Shown piece after piece: positions 1-8,959 of a stretch of 64,000 bases of DNA. The notes under the pieces are model-generated. The model saw only the letters and a list, made by a program, of their open reading frames with translations. It ran no database searches and was not told where the DNA came from. Every line of letters starts with the position of its first letter. Position 1 is the first letter of the stretch. A program made the translations under genes and the position numbers. This DNA is from Aromatoleum petrolei (GTDB lineage: Bacteria > Pseudomonadota > Gammaproteobacteria > Burkholderiales > Rhodocyclaceae), in contig NZ_CP059560.1 of NCBI RefSeq assembly GCF_017894385.1, positions 992,001 to 1,056,000 of the forward strand, written 5' to 3'.

Positions 1-36
1 GAAGCCCTCCCGGGCACTCGCGCGGAGAAAGGAGAC

Positions 37-144
37 ATGGCCGGACGACCCCTCGCCCACCCCGGATTCGGGCGGCCACAGTCCCGCGATATCTCAGTTC
101 ATTATATGTATCTTTCCCGCAAGTTCCGTCCTAATGTGAAGTGA
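37..144 (+). CDS. Possible small ORF (35 aa), unrecognised
   Basis: A 35-codon reading frame starts with ATG right after an AAAGGAG ribosome-binding site at good spacing and ends in TGA about 80 bases before the first DUF4399 gene. The peptide is basic with no hydrophobic segment and I recognise no family. It could be a small protein, a leader peptide, or a chance frame behind a purine-rich stretch. The strong Shine-Dalgarno is the only evidence. Confidence 0.22.
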   Translation: MAGRPLAHPGFGRPQSRDISVHYMYLSRKFRPNVK

Positions 145-225
145 TAATCAATTCGGGCAAGTCGGGCGCCGCATGCGCCCGGGATCGTGTGTTCGCTTCA
201 GCTTTGTGCGGGGAGGATGCGCAGC

Positions 226-648
226 ATGTCGAGGGAAATCACTCTTGCCGCGCTGACGATGGCGGCTCTGACCATTGCGTCCGCGGCCGCCGCCGCGACG
301 CCTTCACCGCCGAACGCCGAGGCCTACATCGTCTGGCCGCCTGATGGTGCAACGATCGTCGGTGGCAAGTTCTGGGTGCGGATGGGCCTGCGCAACATGG
401 GCGTTGCGCCGAAAGGGGTGGACATGCCCAACGTCGGACACCACCACCTCCTCATCGACACCGAGCTGGTGACCGAGGGCGAGATTCCCTCGGATCGCAA
501 TCACCTGCATTTCGGCGCCGGCGAGACCGAGGCGCGCATCGAACTGCCGCCGGGCAAGCACACGCTGCAGATGCTCCTCGGCGACCACAGGCACGTGCCG
601 CACGACCCGCCCGTGTATTCGAAAAAGGTCACGATCATCGTCCCCTGA
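226..648 (+). CDS. Secreted DUF4399 domain protein (copy 1)
   Basis: The product is a 140-residue exported protein of unknown function. The chosen ATG follows GGGAGG by nine bases and opens a signal peptide: a hydrophobic stretch rich in Ala and Leu ending near residue 23 (AAAAAT). In-frame upstream Met codons lack a spaced ribosome-binding site and would bury the signal peptide. The mature part is a single DUF4399 domain with GHHHLLIDT, a NHLHFGAGETE block and PGKHTLQ followed by GDHRHVPHDPPV. The many conserved His and acidic residues suggest a metal- or ligand-binding periplasmic beta domain, but no function is established. A paralogue follows 74 bases downstream on the same strand, so they are probably co-transcribed. 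Confidence 0.85.
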   Translation: MSREITLAALTMAALTIASAAAAATPSPPNAEAYIVWPPDGATIVGGKFWVRMGLRNMGVAPKGVDMPNVGHHHLLIDTELVTEGEIPSDRNHLHFGAGETEARIELPPGKHTLQMLLGDHRHVPHDPPVYSKKVTIIVP

Positions 649-722
649 GCGCACGGTCGGCCCGAGCCGTCGCCCGCAGTGGCGGTGTCCCCATCACGCA
701 GTGAAGCAGTGGGAGCGAATTC

Positions 723-1145
723 ATGTACAAGCCGTTCGTTGCCGCGATCGCGGCCTTGCTGCTCTCGGATCTGGCGCTCGCCGGCAGCACGCCCGCCCCG
801 GCGAATGCCTATCTCTACATCGGCTGGCCGGTCGACGGCCAAGTCATGTCGGCCGGAAAGCCGTTCAAGGTCTGGTTCGGCCTGCGCAACATGGGGGTCG
901 CGCCGAAGGGGGTGGCCTTCCCCAATACCGGCCATCACCACCTGCTGATCGACACGGACATGCCGGCGCTGGACCACGAGATCCCCTCGGATCGCAACCA
1001 CCTTCACTTCGGCGCGGGCGAGACCGAGACGATGCTGGAACTCCCGCCCGGCAAGCACACGCTGCAACTGCTGATGGGCGACGACAAGCACGTCCCGCAC
1101 AACCCGCCCGTCCGTTCGAGAAAGATCAGCATCACCGTACGGTGA
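723..1145 (+). CDS. Secreted DUF4399 domain protein (copy 2)
   Basis: This is a second 140-residue DUF4399 protein. It has an N-terminal signal peptide (hydrophobic residues 5-20, cleavage probably after ALA) and the same blocks as the gene upstream: LRNMGVAPKGV, GHHHLLIDT, IPSDRNHLHFGAGETE and PGKHTLQ. GGGAG lies seven bases before the ATG. The two proteins are near-identical in these blocks but differ in the signal peptide, the central loop and the C-terminal strand. That indicates an old tandem duplication rather than an assembly artefact. The 3' end meets the convergent acyl-CoA dehydrogenase gene 10 bases away. Function is unknown; export to the periplasm is inferred from the signal peptide. 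Confidence 0.85.
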   Translation: MYKPFVAAIAALLLSDLALAGSTPAPANAYLYIGWPVDGQVMSAGKPFKVWFGLRNMGVAPKGVAFPNTGHHHLLIDTDMPALDHEIPSDRNHLHFGAGETETMLELPPGKHTLQLLMGDDKHVPHNPPVRSRKISITVR

Positions 1146-1155
1146 TGCGCGAACG

Positions 1156-2946
1156 TCAGAAGGCGAGCGGGTCGAACGCCGCCAGCGCGCCGCCCGCTTC
1201 GCGCACCGTGCGCCCGTGTGCCGCGGCCTGCGGCGCGAAGCTGGCCGCATAGAAACGCGCGAGTTCGACCAGGCTCTCGTGGTAGCCGGCATCGCCCTCC
1301 CCGGCCGCGATCCTGCGCCGCGCCGCCAGAGCGAGACGCGCCATCTGCCACATGCCGCATGCCGTACCCAGCAGATGCAGGAAGGGCACCGCCCCGGCCA
1401 GGACCTCGGCAAAGCGGTCCTTCCCCGCCGCAAGCAGCCAGTATGTCGTCTCGTTGAGCACGGCGATGTTCTCGACCAGCGCGTCGGCGATGGGGCCGAA
1501 TCCCGCCTCCCGCCGCAACTCGGCAACGGTCGCGCGCAGTTCGGCGATCAGTTCGAACAGTGTCTCGCCGCCTTCGCGCAGGATCTTGCGCCCGACGAGA
1601 TCGTTCGCCTGGATGCCGGTCGTGCCCTCGTAGATCGTGATGATGCGGGCATCGCGGGCGAACTGCGCGATGCCGGTTTCCTCGACGAAGCCCATGCCGC
1701 CGAACACCTGGATCGCGTCCGAACACGCCTGCTGGCCGACCTCGGTGCACCAGCCCTTCGCGACCGGCATCAGCAGGTCGACGTAGCGCTGCGCCTTGCC
1801 CGCAACGGCCGCGTCCGGGTGATGGTGCGCGGTGTCGAACCACGCCGCGGCCGTGTACAGCAGCGCGCGCATCGCCATCACACGCGCGCGCAGCGACAGC
1901 AGCATGCGCTTCACGTCCGGGTGGCACAGGATGGGCTTGCCCGCCTCGCCGGTGATCGCGTCGCGCCCCTGCACGCGCTCGCGCGCATAGGCGAGCGCCA
2001 GCTGGTAGGCGCGCTCGGCCAGCCCCGCGCCCTGCACGCCGACGCCGAAGCGCGCCTCGTTCATCATGATGAACATGGTTTCCAGCCCGCGATTCGGCTC
2101 GCCAACCAGCCAGCCGACCGCCCCGCCCGCATCGCCGTAGCTCATCGTGCAGGTCGGGCTGCCGTGGATGCCCATCTTGTGCTCGATGGCGATGCAGCGC
2201 ACGTCGTTCTTCGCGCCGGGATTTCCGTCGGCGTCGAGCAGGTACTTCGGCACGAGAAAGAGCGACAGCCCCTTCACCCCCGCCGGGGCGTCCGGCAGGC
2301 GCGCGAGCACGAGATGGACGATGTTTTCGGTGAGCTCGTGTTCGCCCCAGGAGATGAAGATCTTCTGGCCGAAGACGCGGTATGTGCCGTCGGCCGCCGG
2401 TTCGGCGCGGGCGCGCGTCGCCGCGAGATCGGAACCCGCCTGCGGCTCCGTGAGGTTCATCGTGCTGCCCCACTCGCCGCTCACCACCTTGAGCAGCCAG
2501 GTCTGCTTCAGGTCCTCGCTCGCCGCGATGCGCAGCGCCTCGGCCTGGCTGACGTTCAACTGCGGCAGCATCGTGAAGGCCATGTTGGTCGAGAACCACA
2601 TCTCCCACACGGGCGTTGAAACCAGCTTGGGCAGGCCCTGGCCGCCGTATTCGACCGGCAGCGACAGTCCGATCCAGCCCGCCTCGACGTACTGCTGCCA
2701 AGCCTCCTTCCAGCCCTCGGGAGTCGTCACCCGCCCGTCCGCCTCCAGCCGGCATCCCTGCTCGTCGCCCGCACGGTTGATCGGCGCGAGCACGCCCGCG
2801 GCGAACTTGCCCGCCTCGTCGAGGATCGCCTCGACGACGTCGGGCGTTGCCTCCTCGCAGCCCGGCAGCACCGTGACGGCGTCAAGCCCCGCGAGCTCGC
2901 GCAGGATGAAGTGCATGTCGCGCAGCGGCGCGATGTAATCGGTCAT
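1156..2946 (-). CDS. Acyl-CoA dehydrogenase, long (DmdC-like) subfamily
   Basis: This 596-residue FAD enzyme would catalyse alpha,beta-dehydrogenation of an acyl-CoA, the first step of beta-oxidation, passing electrons to ETF. It is longer than the usual ~380-residue dehydrogenases. It has the short N-terminal extension (DYIAPLRDMHFIL), the central FAD/acyl-CoA domain (MNLTEPQAGSDL near residues 165-176, then FISWGEH) and the extra C-terminal domain of the DmdC/3-methylmercaptopropionyl-CoA dehydrogenase-like group. The catalytic base is probably the Glu in IYEGTTGIQAND. It is the last gene of the minus-strand catabolic operon, separated from the upstream dehydrogenase gene by 130 bases containing an interspersed repeat, so it may also have its own promoter. 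True substrate unknown: aryl-propionyl-CoA or fatty acyl-CoA are candidates. Confidence 0.9.
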   Translation of the reverse strand: MTDYIAPLRDMHFILRELAGLDAVTVLPGCEEATPDVVEAILDEAGKFAAGVLAPINRAGDEQGCRLEADGRVTTPEGWKEAWQQYVEAGWIGLSLPVEYGGQGLPKLVSTPVWEMWFSTNMAFTMLPQLNVSQAEALRIAASEDLKQTWLLKVVSGEWGSTMNLTEPQAGSDLAATRARAEPAADGTYRVFGQKIFISWGEHELTENIVHLVLARLPDAPAGVKGLSLFLVPKYLLDADGNPGAKNDVRCIAIEHKMGIHGSPTCTMSYGDAGGAVGWLVGEPNRGLETMFIMMNEARFGVGVQGAGLAERAYQLALAYARERVQGRDAITGEAGKPILCHPDVKRMLLSLRARVMAMRALLYTAAAWFDTAHHHPDAAVAGKAQRYVDLLMPVAKGWCTEVGQQACSDAIQVFGGMGFVEETGIAQFARDARIITIYEGTTGIQANDLVGRKILREGGETLFELIAELRATVAELRREAGFGPIADALVENIAVLNETTYWLLAAGKDRFAEVLAGAVPFLHLLGTACGMWQMARLALAARRRIAAGEGDAGYHESLVELARFYAASFAPQAAAHGRTVREAGGALAAFDPLAF

Positions 2947-2982
2947 GGCAGCAGTCCGTTTTATGTGCCCGGAAACTTAGCA

Positions 2983-3043
2983 CCGTTCGGGCTGAGCCTG
3001 TCGCAGCCCTGCCCTCGCCCTTTGCCAAGCTCAAGGCGAACGG
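2983..3043. repeat. Interspersed imperfect-palindrome repeat, copy 1
   Basis: An intergenic element of about 60 bases begins ccgttcgggctgagcc and ends gctcaaggcgaacgg. The ends pair as an imperfect inverted repeat (GTTCG...TGAGC against GCTCA...CGAAC), so it can fold into a hairpin. A second diverged copy lies at 27255-27314, and both are followed by a gccgggytgat stretch. Both copies sit between genes, as REP-type elements do. It separates the dehydrogenase gene from the acyl-CoA dehydrogenase gene. Confidence 0.6.
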
Positions 3044-3076
3044 AAGTAGTTGATCGCCGGGCTGATCAGCAATGTT

Positions 3077-3844
3077 TCACCGCGGCGCGAGCCGGATCGC
3101 ACCGTCGAGGCGGATCGTCTCGCCGTTGAGCATCGCATTCTCCACGATCGAGCGTGCCAGCTGCGCGTATTCGGCCGGCTCGCCCAGCCGCGGCGGGAAG
3201 GGCACGGACTCCCCGAGCGACTTCTGCACGTCCTCGGGCAACCCCTTCATCATCGGCGTCAGGAACAGACCCGGTGCGATCGTGACGACGCGGATGCCGA
3301 AGCGCGCCAGCTCGCGCGCGATCGGCAGCGTCATCGACACGATGCCGCCCTTCGACGCCGCGTAGCCGGCCTGCCCGATCTGACCGTCGTAGGCGGCCAC
3401 CGAGGCGGTGTTGATGATCACGCCGCGCTCGCCGCCGGCGTTCGCCGCGCCCTGCGCCATCGCCTCCGCGGCGATGCGGATCATGTTGAAGGTGCCCACC
3501 AGGTTGATATTCACGATGCGGGCGAAGACGTCGAGCGGATGCGGGCCGTCCTTGCCCAGCACCTTCGCGGCGTTGCCGATGCCGGCGCAGTTCACGAGGC
3601 CCTGCAGGCTGCCGAACCGTTGCACGGCGAGTTCGACGCAGCCGCGCGCGTCGGTCTCCGAGGCGACGTCGGTGCGATGGAAGGTCGCGCGCGGGCCGAG
3701 TTCGTCGGCGAGCCTCTCGCCTGCTGCCGCGTTCAGGTCGGCGATGACGACGTTGGCGCCCGCGGCGTGGAAGGCGCGCGCAGTGGCTTCGCCGAGTCCG
3801 GAGGCGCCACCGGTGATGATGAAGGTGTTGTGTTCGAGTTGCAT
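3077..3844 (-). CDS. Short-chain dehydrogenase, 3-hydroxyacyl-CoA dehydrogenase type
   Basis: A 255-residue SDR that most likely oxidises 3-hydroxyacyl-CoA to 3-ketoacyl-CoA with NAD+ (third beta-oxidation step). It resembles the HSD17B10/type-2 3-hydroxyacyl-CoA dehydrogenases. The nucleotide-binding TGGASGLG is near residues 12-19, followed by an acidic residue after strand 2 (IADLNA), which favours NAD over NADP. The catalytic Ser lies in NTASVAAY and the Tyr/Lys pair in YAASKGG. The ATG at 3844 is chosen because GAGGGA stands six bases upstream; an in-frame ATG seven codons earlier would overlap the thiolase gene and lacks such a site. The thiolase stop codon lies inside this Shine-Dalgarno, so the two genes are translationally coupled. 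Confidence 0.88.
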   Translation of the reverse strand: MQLEHNTFIITGGASGLGEATARAFHAAGANVVIADLNAAAGERLADELGPRATFHRTDVASETDARGCVELAVQRFGSLQGLVNCAGIGNAAKVLGKDGPHPLDVFARIVNINLVGTFNMIRIAAEAMAQGAANAGGERGVIINTASVAAYDGQIGQAGYAASKGGIVSMTLPIARELARFGIRVVTIAPGLFLTPMMKGLPEDVQKSLGESVPFPPRLGEPAEYAQLARSIVENAMLNGETIRLDGAIRLAPR

Positions 3845-3854
3845 CAGGTGTCCC

Positions 3855-5114
3855 TCAAGCCGCATTCTCGACGACGATCGCCACGCCCTGCCCGCCGCCG
3901 CAGCAAGCCGACGACACGCCGAACTGCAGGCCGGCCTCGCGCAGCTCGCGCGCCACTGTCGTCGTCAGGCGCACGCCCGACGCGCCGAGCGGATGCCCGA
4001 TCGCGATCGCGCCGCCATGCACGTTGGTCTTGTCGCGGTCGAGCCCGAGCTCCTTCTCGCACGCGAGGTACTGCGCACCGAAGGCCTCGTTGATCTCGAC
4101 GCGCCCCAGATCGCCCACCTTCAGTCCGGCTCGCGCCGCGGCCACGCGAATGGCCGGCGCCGGGCCGATGCCCATGATCTCCGGCGGCACCGCGACCGAG
4201 GCGCCGGCGACGATGCGCGCCAGCGGCTTCACGCCATGCGCCCGCACCCAGTCGCCGTGCGCGACGATCACCGCCGCTGCGCCATCGACGATCGCCGAGC
4301 TATTGCCGCCGGTCTGCACGCCACCGAAGGCCGGCTTCAGCTTTTGCAGGGTTTCCAGCGAAGTCGGTCGCACGTGACCGTCGCGGTCCACGCACTCGGC
4401 GCGATCGGCGAGCTTCAAGGCGCGCGGGTTATAGCCCGGGAGCACCCAGTTCGAATTCACCACGGATGCGACCTCGTCGGCGAAGTAGCCCGACTCCCAT
4501 GCCGAGCAGGCGCGCACGAAACTCTGCGCGGCGAAGTGATCGACCTCCTCGCGCGAGATGCCGTAGCGCTTGGCAAGGTTCTCGGCGGTGTCGCCCATGC
4601 TGTCGCCCGGCGCGGTGTCCTTGGTCGCTTCCCACAGGAAATCGCGGAAGTCGAGCTGCCCCATGCGGAAGCCCGCGCGGTGCGTGTAGGCGGCGATCGG
4701 GTTGCGCGACATCGACTCGGTACCCACGCACAATGCGACCTTCGCCTTGCCGAGCGAAATCTGGTCGGCCGCGGCGAGGATGGTTTCGAAACCGGTGCCG
4801 CACAGGCGCTGCACTAGCAGCGCCGGCACGGCCGGATTTACCCCCGCATACAGGCCGATGTGGCGCGGCAGGAAGTAGGCGTCGAAGCTCGCCTGCGCCA
4901 TGTTGCCGGCGACGATCGCATCGACCTCGCCGGCCGGGATGCCGCTGCGCTCGAACAGCGCGCGCGCCGCGAAGATGCCGAGATCGGTCGGCGACACGTC
5001 GCGCAGCGGGCCGTTGTAATCGGCGAAGGGCGTGCGCTGCCCTGCCACCAGCCAGATGTCGTCGTAGGCGCGCGCTTGCGCGGCGGCTTCGGATGCGGTG
5101 TATGGATTGCTCAT
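3855..5114 (-). CDS. Acetyl-CoA acyltransferase (thiolase)
   Basis: A 419-residue thiolase that would cleave a 3-ketoacyl-CoA with CoA to acetyl-CoA and a shortened acyl- or aryl-CoA. The nucleophilic Cys is in QRLCGTGFE, the NEAFGAQ motif is present, and the C-terminal [14 protein letters not shown] and [10 protein letters not shown] supply the catalytic His and second Cys. Two small departures from the common NRLCGSG and NEAFA motifs suggest an atypical acyl chain, as seen in thiolases for aromatic or branched substrates; this is inference. Its ATG overlaps the stop codon of the enoyl-CoA hydratase gene (ATGA), and it runs into the short-chain dehydrogenase gene 10 bases later. Confidence 0.92.
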   Translation of the reverse strand: MSNPYTASEAAAQARAYDDIWLVAGQRTPFADYNGPLRDVSPTDLGIFAARALFERSGIPAGEVDAIVAGNMAQASFDAYFLPRHIGLYAGVNPAVPALLVQRLCGTGFETILAAADQISLGKAKVALCVGTESMSRNPIAAYTHRAGFRMGQLDFRDFLWEATKDTAPGDSMGDTAENLAKRYGISREEVDHFAAQSFVRACSAWESGYFADEVASVVNSNWVLPGYNPRALKLADRAECVDRDGHVRPTSLETLQKLKPAFGGVQTGGNSSAIVDGAAAVIVAHGDWVRAHGVKPLARIVAGASVAVPPEIMGIGPAPAIRVAAARAGLKVGDLGRVEINEAFGAQYLACEKELGLDRDKTNVHGGAIAIGHPLGASGVRLTTTVARELREAGLQFGVSSACCGGGQGVAIVVENAA

Positions 5115-5881
5115 CGCTGCGGTCCCAGTCCCTTGCGTTGCAGGAAGTGCCCGATGCGCTCGGCGACTTCCGGGCTGGTCTGTGTCAATGCGGCGGTCAG
5201 CGATTCGACGAAGAAACCGTCGTCGCTCGACAGGTTGTCGATGCGCTGTACGGCGCTGACCATCGCCCAGTTCGCCATCGGCGCGTTCTCGGCGATGCGG
5301 CGCGCGAGCTGCTGCGCCTTCGCCAGCGCCTCGCCGGGGCCGACGAGGTAGTGCGACAGGCCGAGGCGCTGGCCCTCGTCGGATTCGAGGATGCGCCCGG
5401 TCAGCATCATTTCGCACATGCGCCCCGCGCCGATGATCTTCGCGACGCGCACCGATGCCCCGCCGCCGACGAAGATGCCGTGTCGGCCTTCCGGCAACTG
5501 ATAGATCGTGTTCGGTTCCGCGACCCGCACGTGGGCCGAGGTCGCCAGCTCCAGCCCGCCGCCGATCACCGCGCCGTGCAGCGCCGCGACGACCGGGATG
5601 CCGCCGTTCTGGATGCTGTCGAACACGCGATGCCATCCGCGCGAGTGCTGCATCACGCCGAAGGGGTCGCGATGCTGGTGCTCGGTGAGATCCAGCCCGG
5701 CGCAGAAATGCTCGCCCTCGCCGCCCAGCACGATCACGCGCGTGCCTTCAGGCACGGCCGCGAAGGCGGCGTCGATGGCACTCAGGAGGCGGTCGCTGAT
5801 CGCGTTGCGCTTCGCGGGCCGCGCCAGCATCACCGTATAGATGTTGTCCTCAAACGAGGTTCTTACCAGTTCTTCGCTCAT
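5111..5881 (-). CDS. Enoyl-CoA hydratase/isomerase family protein
   Basis: A 256-residue crotonase-fold enzyme expected to hydrate a 2-enoyl-CoA to the 3-hydroxyacyl-CoA. Both glutamates used by true hydratases are present: one in IGGGLELA and one in QLPEGRHG. The oxyanion-hole segments FCAGLDL and GAVIGGG are also intact. The ATG at 5881 follows AAGGA by seven bases. It overlaps the thiolase start by four bases and begins 50 bases after the CoA ligase stop. The sequence GIFVGGGASVRV replaces the more common GIxPGxGGTxRL. It could be a hydratase for an aryl-acrylyl-CoA or a general short-chain hydratase. Confidence 0.9.
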   Translation of the reverse strand: MSEELVRTSFEDNIYTVMLARPAKRNAISDRLLSAIDAAFAAVPEGTRVIVLGGEGEHFCAGLDLTEHQHRDPFGVMQHSRGWHRVFDSIQNGGIPVVAALHGAVIGGGLELATSAHVRVAEPNTIYQLPEGRHGIFVGGGASVRVAKIIGAGRMCEMMLTGRILESDEGQRLGLSHYLVGPGEALAKAQQLARRIAENAPMANWAMVSAVQRIDNLSSDDGFFVESLTAALTQTSPEVAERIGHFLQRKGLGPQR

Positions 5882-5931
5882 GGCGATCCTTCTTTCCTTG
5901 TTCCGGCCGCCCATGGCGGGCGGCCCCGATG

Positions 5932-7797
5932 TCACGCGGTGATGACTGCCTTGTCCGGCATCTCGGCGTACAGCACCGCGACAAGATCCGCGCGCCGTGC
6001 CAACACCGCACGCTGGTTGATGTAGCCCTTGTCGGTGATCTCGCCCGCCTCCACCGACGGCGGTTCGGCCATCAGCAGCGCCCGCGTCGGCACCGTCGAG
6101 GATCCGCCCCCGCCCTGCGTCAGCGCAGTCATGCCCAGGCGCACCCGTGCCAGCACCGCCGGATTTGCCAGCACCTGCTCCACCGGCGCATTGGCCGGCA
6201 GGCCGGGGCACAGCGAGCGGCACTCGGAGACGTTCGGGAAGACCAGGAAGCCGATCTCGTCGCGGTCGTGGCCGGTTACGACGATGTCCTGGGCGACGGG
6301 CTTCAGCGCGTCGATCCCCTTCACGCGCAGCGCGCCCACGTGCACCCAGGTACCCGTCAGCAGCTTGAAGTCCTCGCCCACACGGCCGTCGAACAGCAGC
6401 CCCTCTTCGGGCCGCGCCGGATCGACGAACTCGACCGCATCGCCGATCAGGTAGAAGCCTTCCTCGTCGAAGGACTTCGCCGTGAGCTCGGGCTGCTTCC
6501 AGTAGCCGGGGAACACGTTCGGACCGCGCACGCGCACTTCCAGTTTGTCCGCGCTCGGCACCAGCTTCAGTTCGACGCCCGGCACCGGCACGCCGATCAC
6601 CCCCGAGCGCACCGCCTGGAAATGGCAGTCGGTCGCGAGCGGCGCGGTCTCGGTCGAACCCCACGACGACACCATCGCAACGCGGCGGCCGATGGATTCC
6701 TCCGACAGGTTCTCCAGCTCCGCCCACAGGTGCTGCGGCAGCGCCGCGCCGGCGTAGAAGATCAGCTTCAGGCGCCCGAAGAAGGCGTTGCGCAGTTCGG
6801 CGTCGCGACGCAGTTCGGGCACCAGCATGTCGTAGGCGCGCGGCACGCTGAAGTAAATCGTCGGCGACACCTCCTTGAGGTTGCGCAAGGTCTTGCCCAG
6901 CAGCGCCGGCACCGGCTTGCCGTCATCGATGTAGAGGCTGCCGCCGCAGCGCAGCACCATGTTCAGGTTGTGATTGCTGCCGAAGGTATGGCTCCACGGC
7001 AGCCAGTCCACCAGCACCGGGGGCTCGTCCCTGAGGAAGGGCCACACCAGTTCCTTCGCCAACTGGCTCGCGCACAGCATGCGCTGCGTGTTGATGACCG
7101 CCTTGGGCGTACCGACCGAACCGGACGTGAAGAGGAACTTGGCGATCGTGTCGGGCGTGATGCGATCGAAGGCACGCATCACCGCGGCCTCGTCGCCGCT
7201 TCTCTTGCCACCACTCGCCTCGATGTCCGCGAAGGCGACGCAACCGGCCACCTGTCCACTCCGGCGGCCCGCGAGGACCACACCGTCGTGCAACGGCCGA
7301 ACCGCTTCGATCGCCGCCGCGAAGCGCCCAACCTCGTCGGCATAGATCACGCCGGGGCGCATCAGCTCGATGTTGCCCTTGAGCTTGGCGAAGTCCTTCG
7401 ACATCAGCGAGTTGCCCGTCGAGATCGCGCACGAAGGCACGCCGATGTGCATCGCCGCGTACATCAGCAGCGCATGCTCGATGGAATTGTCGGACAGGAT
7501 CACCACCGGCCGCTCGGCGGACAGGTTCTGCCCCAGCAGCCAGGTCGCGATCGCGACCACGCGCCGGCGCGCCTCGCCGTAGGTGACCCTGTCCCACTCG
7601 CCCGCCGCGTTGCGCTCGGCGAGGAAGACGCGCTCCGGCGCCTCCCGCGCCCAGTGCTCCAGCCACTCGCCGACGCAGCGCGCGTAGGTCTGAGGCAGCG
7701 TGATGCCCGACCGCAGGACCCGGCTTCCATCGGGCCTTTCCTCGATATTCACGACCGGGCGCGCGAACATCGCGTCGATCTCGTTGCGTGTGCTCAT
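5932..7797 (-). CDS. AMP-forming acyl/aryl-CoA ligase, feruloyl-CoA synthetase-like
   Basis: A 621-residue ANL-superfamily ligase that activates a carboxylic acid to its CoA thioester with ATP. The phosphate-binding loop reads TSGSVGTPK, with Val in place of the usual Thr. The adenine-binding motif is SSWGSTETAP, followed by the LIGD and GRVGEDFKL motifs. The C-terminal catalytic Lys lies in GEITDKGYINQ, a form typical of the feruloyl-CoA synthetase branch. The ATG at 7797 has GGGGA at good spacing; an upstream ATG at 7812 does not. It is the first enzyme of the operon, 22 bases after the binding-protein gene. A phenylpropanoid or other arylalkanoic acid is the likeliest substrate by family, but a fatty acid cannot be excluded. 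Confidence 0.88.
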   Translation of the reverse strand: MSTRNEIDAMFARPVVNIEERPDGSRVLRSGITLPQTYARCVGEWLEHWAREAPERVFLAERNAAGEWDRVTYGEARRRVVAIATWLLGQNLSAERPVVILSDNSIEHALLMYAAMHIGVPSCAISTGNSLMSKDFAKLKGNIELMRPGVIYADEVGRFAAAIEAVRPLHDGVVLAGRRSGQVAGCVAFADIEASGGKRSGDEAAVMRAFDRITPDTIAKFLFTSGSVGTPKAVINTQRMLCASQLAKELVWPFLRDEPPVLVDWLPWSHTFGSNHNLNMVLRCGGSLYIDDGKPVPALLGKTLRNLKEVSPTIYFSVPRAYDMLVPELRRDAELRNAFFGRLKLIFYAGAALPQHLWAELENLSEESIGRRVAMVSSWGSTETAPLATDCHFQAVRSGVIGVPVPGVELKLVPSADKLEVRVRGPNVFPGYWKQPELTAKSFDEEGFYLIGDAVEFVDPARPEEGLLFDGRVGEDFKLLTGTWVHVGALRVKGIDALKPVAQDIVVTGHDRDEIGFLVFPNVSECRSLCPGLPANAPVEQVLANPAVLARVRLGMTALTQGGGGSSTVPTRALLMAEPPSVEAGEITDKGYINQRAVLARRADLVAVLYAEMPDKAVITA

Positions 7798-7819
7798 GAA
7801 TCGTCCCCGCATGCGCTGC

Positions 7820-8959
7820 TTACTTGATCAGCCGGTAATTGCCGCTGTCGATCTTCACCAGCACGTGCGAGCGCTCGTCCAGGCCGAAATGGTCGTTGGC
7901 GTTCATGTTGTAGACGCCGTGGCTCGCGACGACTTCCCTGTTCCCCTCGAGCGCGTCGCGCAGGGCCGTGCGGAACTCCGGCGTACCCGGCTTGGCGCTC
8001 TTCAGCGCGACCGGTACCGCCTGCTCGATCAGCCGCCACGCGTCGAAGGCATGACCTGCAAAGGACGAGAACGAGCCGGCGCCGTACTTCTCCTCGTACT
8101 TCGTCACGAGACTCTTGCCGATCGTCTTGGACGGATGCGAATCGGCAATCTGATCCACCACCACCACCGGCCCAACCGGGATGATCACGCCGTCGGCCGC
8201 CTTGCCCGCGACCTTGAGAAAGGCCTGGTTGGCGACCGCGTGCGTCTGATACACCTGCCCCCTGTAACCGCGCTCGACCAGCGTGGTCTGCGGCAGCGCG
8301 GCGGGGCTACCCGAACCGACGACCAGGATCGCGTCGGGTCGCGCCGACATCAGCTTCAGCACCTGGCCGCTCACCGAGGTGTCCGCACGCGCATAGCGTT
8401 CGGTCGCAACGAGCTTGATGCCAGCCGCCTCCGCCTTGCCCATCACCGACGTCAGCCAGTCCTCGCCATACGCGTCCGAGAAACCGATGAAGCCGAGCGT
8501 TTTCACGCCGTTCTGCTTCATGTGGCCGACCAACGCCGCGGCCATCACGCTGTTCTGCTGCGGGGTGCGGAACACCCACTTGTTGCGCTCGGCCGGCAGC
8601 GATACGGGACTGATCGTGACCTGCGGCGTGGCGCTCTCGCTGGCCACCTCGGCGATCGCAGCGGTCGCCGGCGTCGTCGAGGAACCGATCAGCACGTCCA
8701 CCTTGTCCTCGGTCACCAGCTTGCGCGCGTTCTTCGTCGCCATCGTCGGATCGGTGGCATCGTCGAGCACGACGAAATTGACCTTCTCGTTGCCGATCTG
8801 CGTCGGCAGCAGCGCAAACACGTTCTTCTCGGGAATCCCCAGCGAGGCGCCCGGCCCCGTCGCCGACAGCGAGATGCCGATCGTGATGTCGGCCAGCGCC
8901 GGCGAAACGTACGAGGCGGCGGCCAGCGAGCACAGCACTGCGAGTTTCTTGACCTGCAT
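7820..8959 (-). CDS. ABC-type periplasmic substrate-binding protein (LivK-like)
   Basis: A 379-residue exported binding protein of the branched-chain amino acid/aromatic acid type (Peripla_BP_6). A signal peptide covers residues 1-23 (KKLAVLC... to SPALA|D), and the mature protein begins ITIGISLSATGPGASLG, typical of the first lobe. The ATG at 8959 has AAAGGAG at nine bases; a GTG two codons upstream is too close to that site. It is the first gene of the catabolic operon. No permease or ATPase genes lie nearby, so it either feeds a transporter encoded elsewhere or acts in sensing. Related proteins in aromatic degraders bind benzoate- or phenylpropanoid-type ligands; the ligand here is unknown. 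Confidence 0.88.
   Translation of the reverse strand: MQVKKLAVLCSLAAASYVSPALADITIGISLSATGPGASLGIPEKNVFALLPTQIGNEKVNFVVLDDATDPTMATKNARKLVTEDKVDVLIGSSTTPATAAIAEVASESATPQVTISPVSLPAERNKWVFRTPQQNSVMAAALVGHMKQNGVKTLGFIGFSDAYGEDWLTSVMGKAEAAGIKLVATERYARADTSVSGQVLKLMSARPDAILVVGSGSPAALPQTTLVERGYRGQVYQTHAVANQAFLKVAGKAADGVIIPVGPVVVVDQIADSHPSKTIGKSLVTKYEEKYGAGSFSSFAGHAFDAWRLIEQAVPVALKSAKPGTPEFRTALRDALEGNREVVASHGVYNMNANDHFGLDERSHVLVKIDSGNYRLIK

Noticed and set aside
5929..7827. A 632-codon plus-strand frame opposite the CoA ligase
   Set aside because: Composition rich in His/Arg/Gln and antisense to an enzyme with complete motifs.
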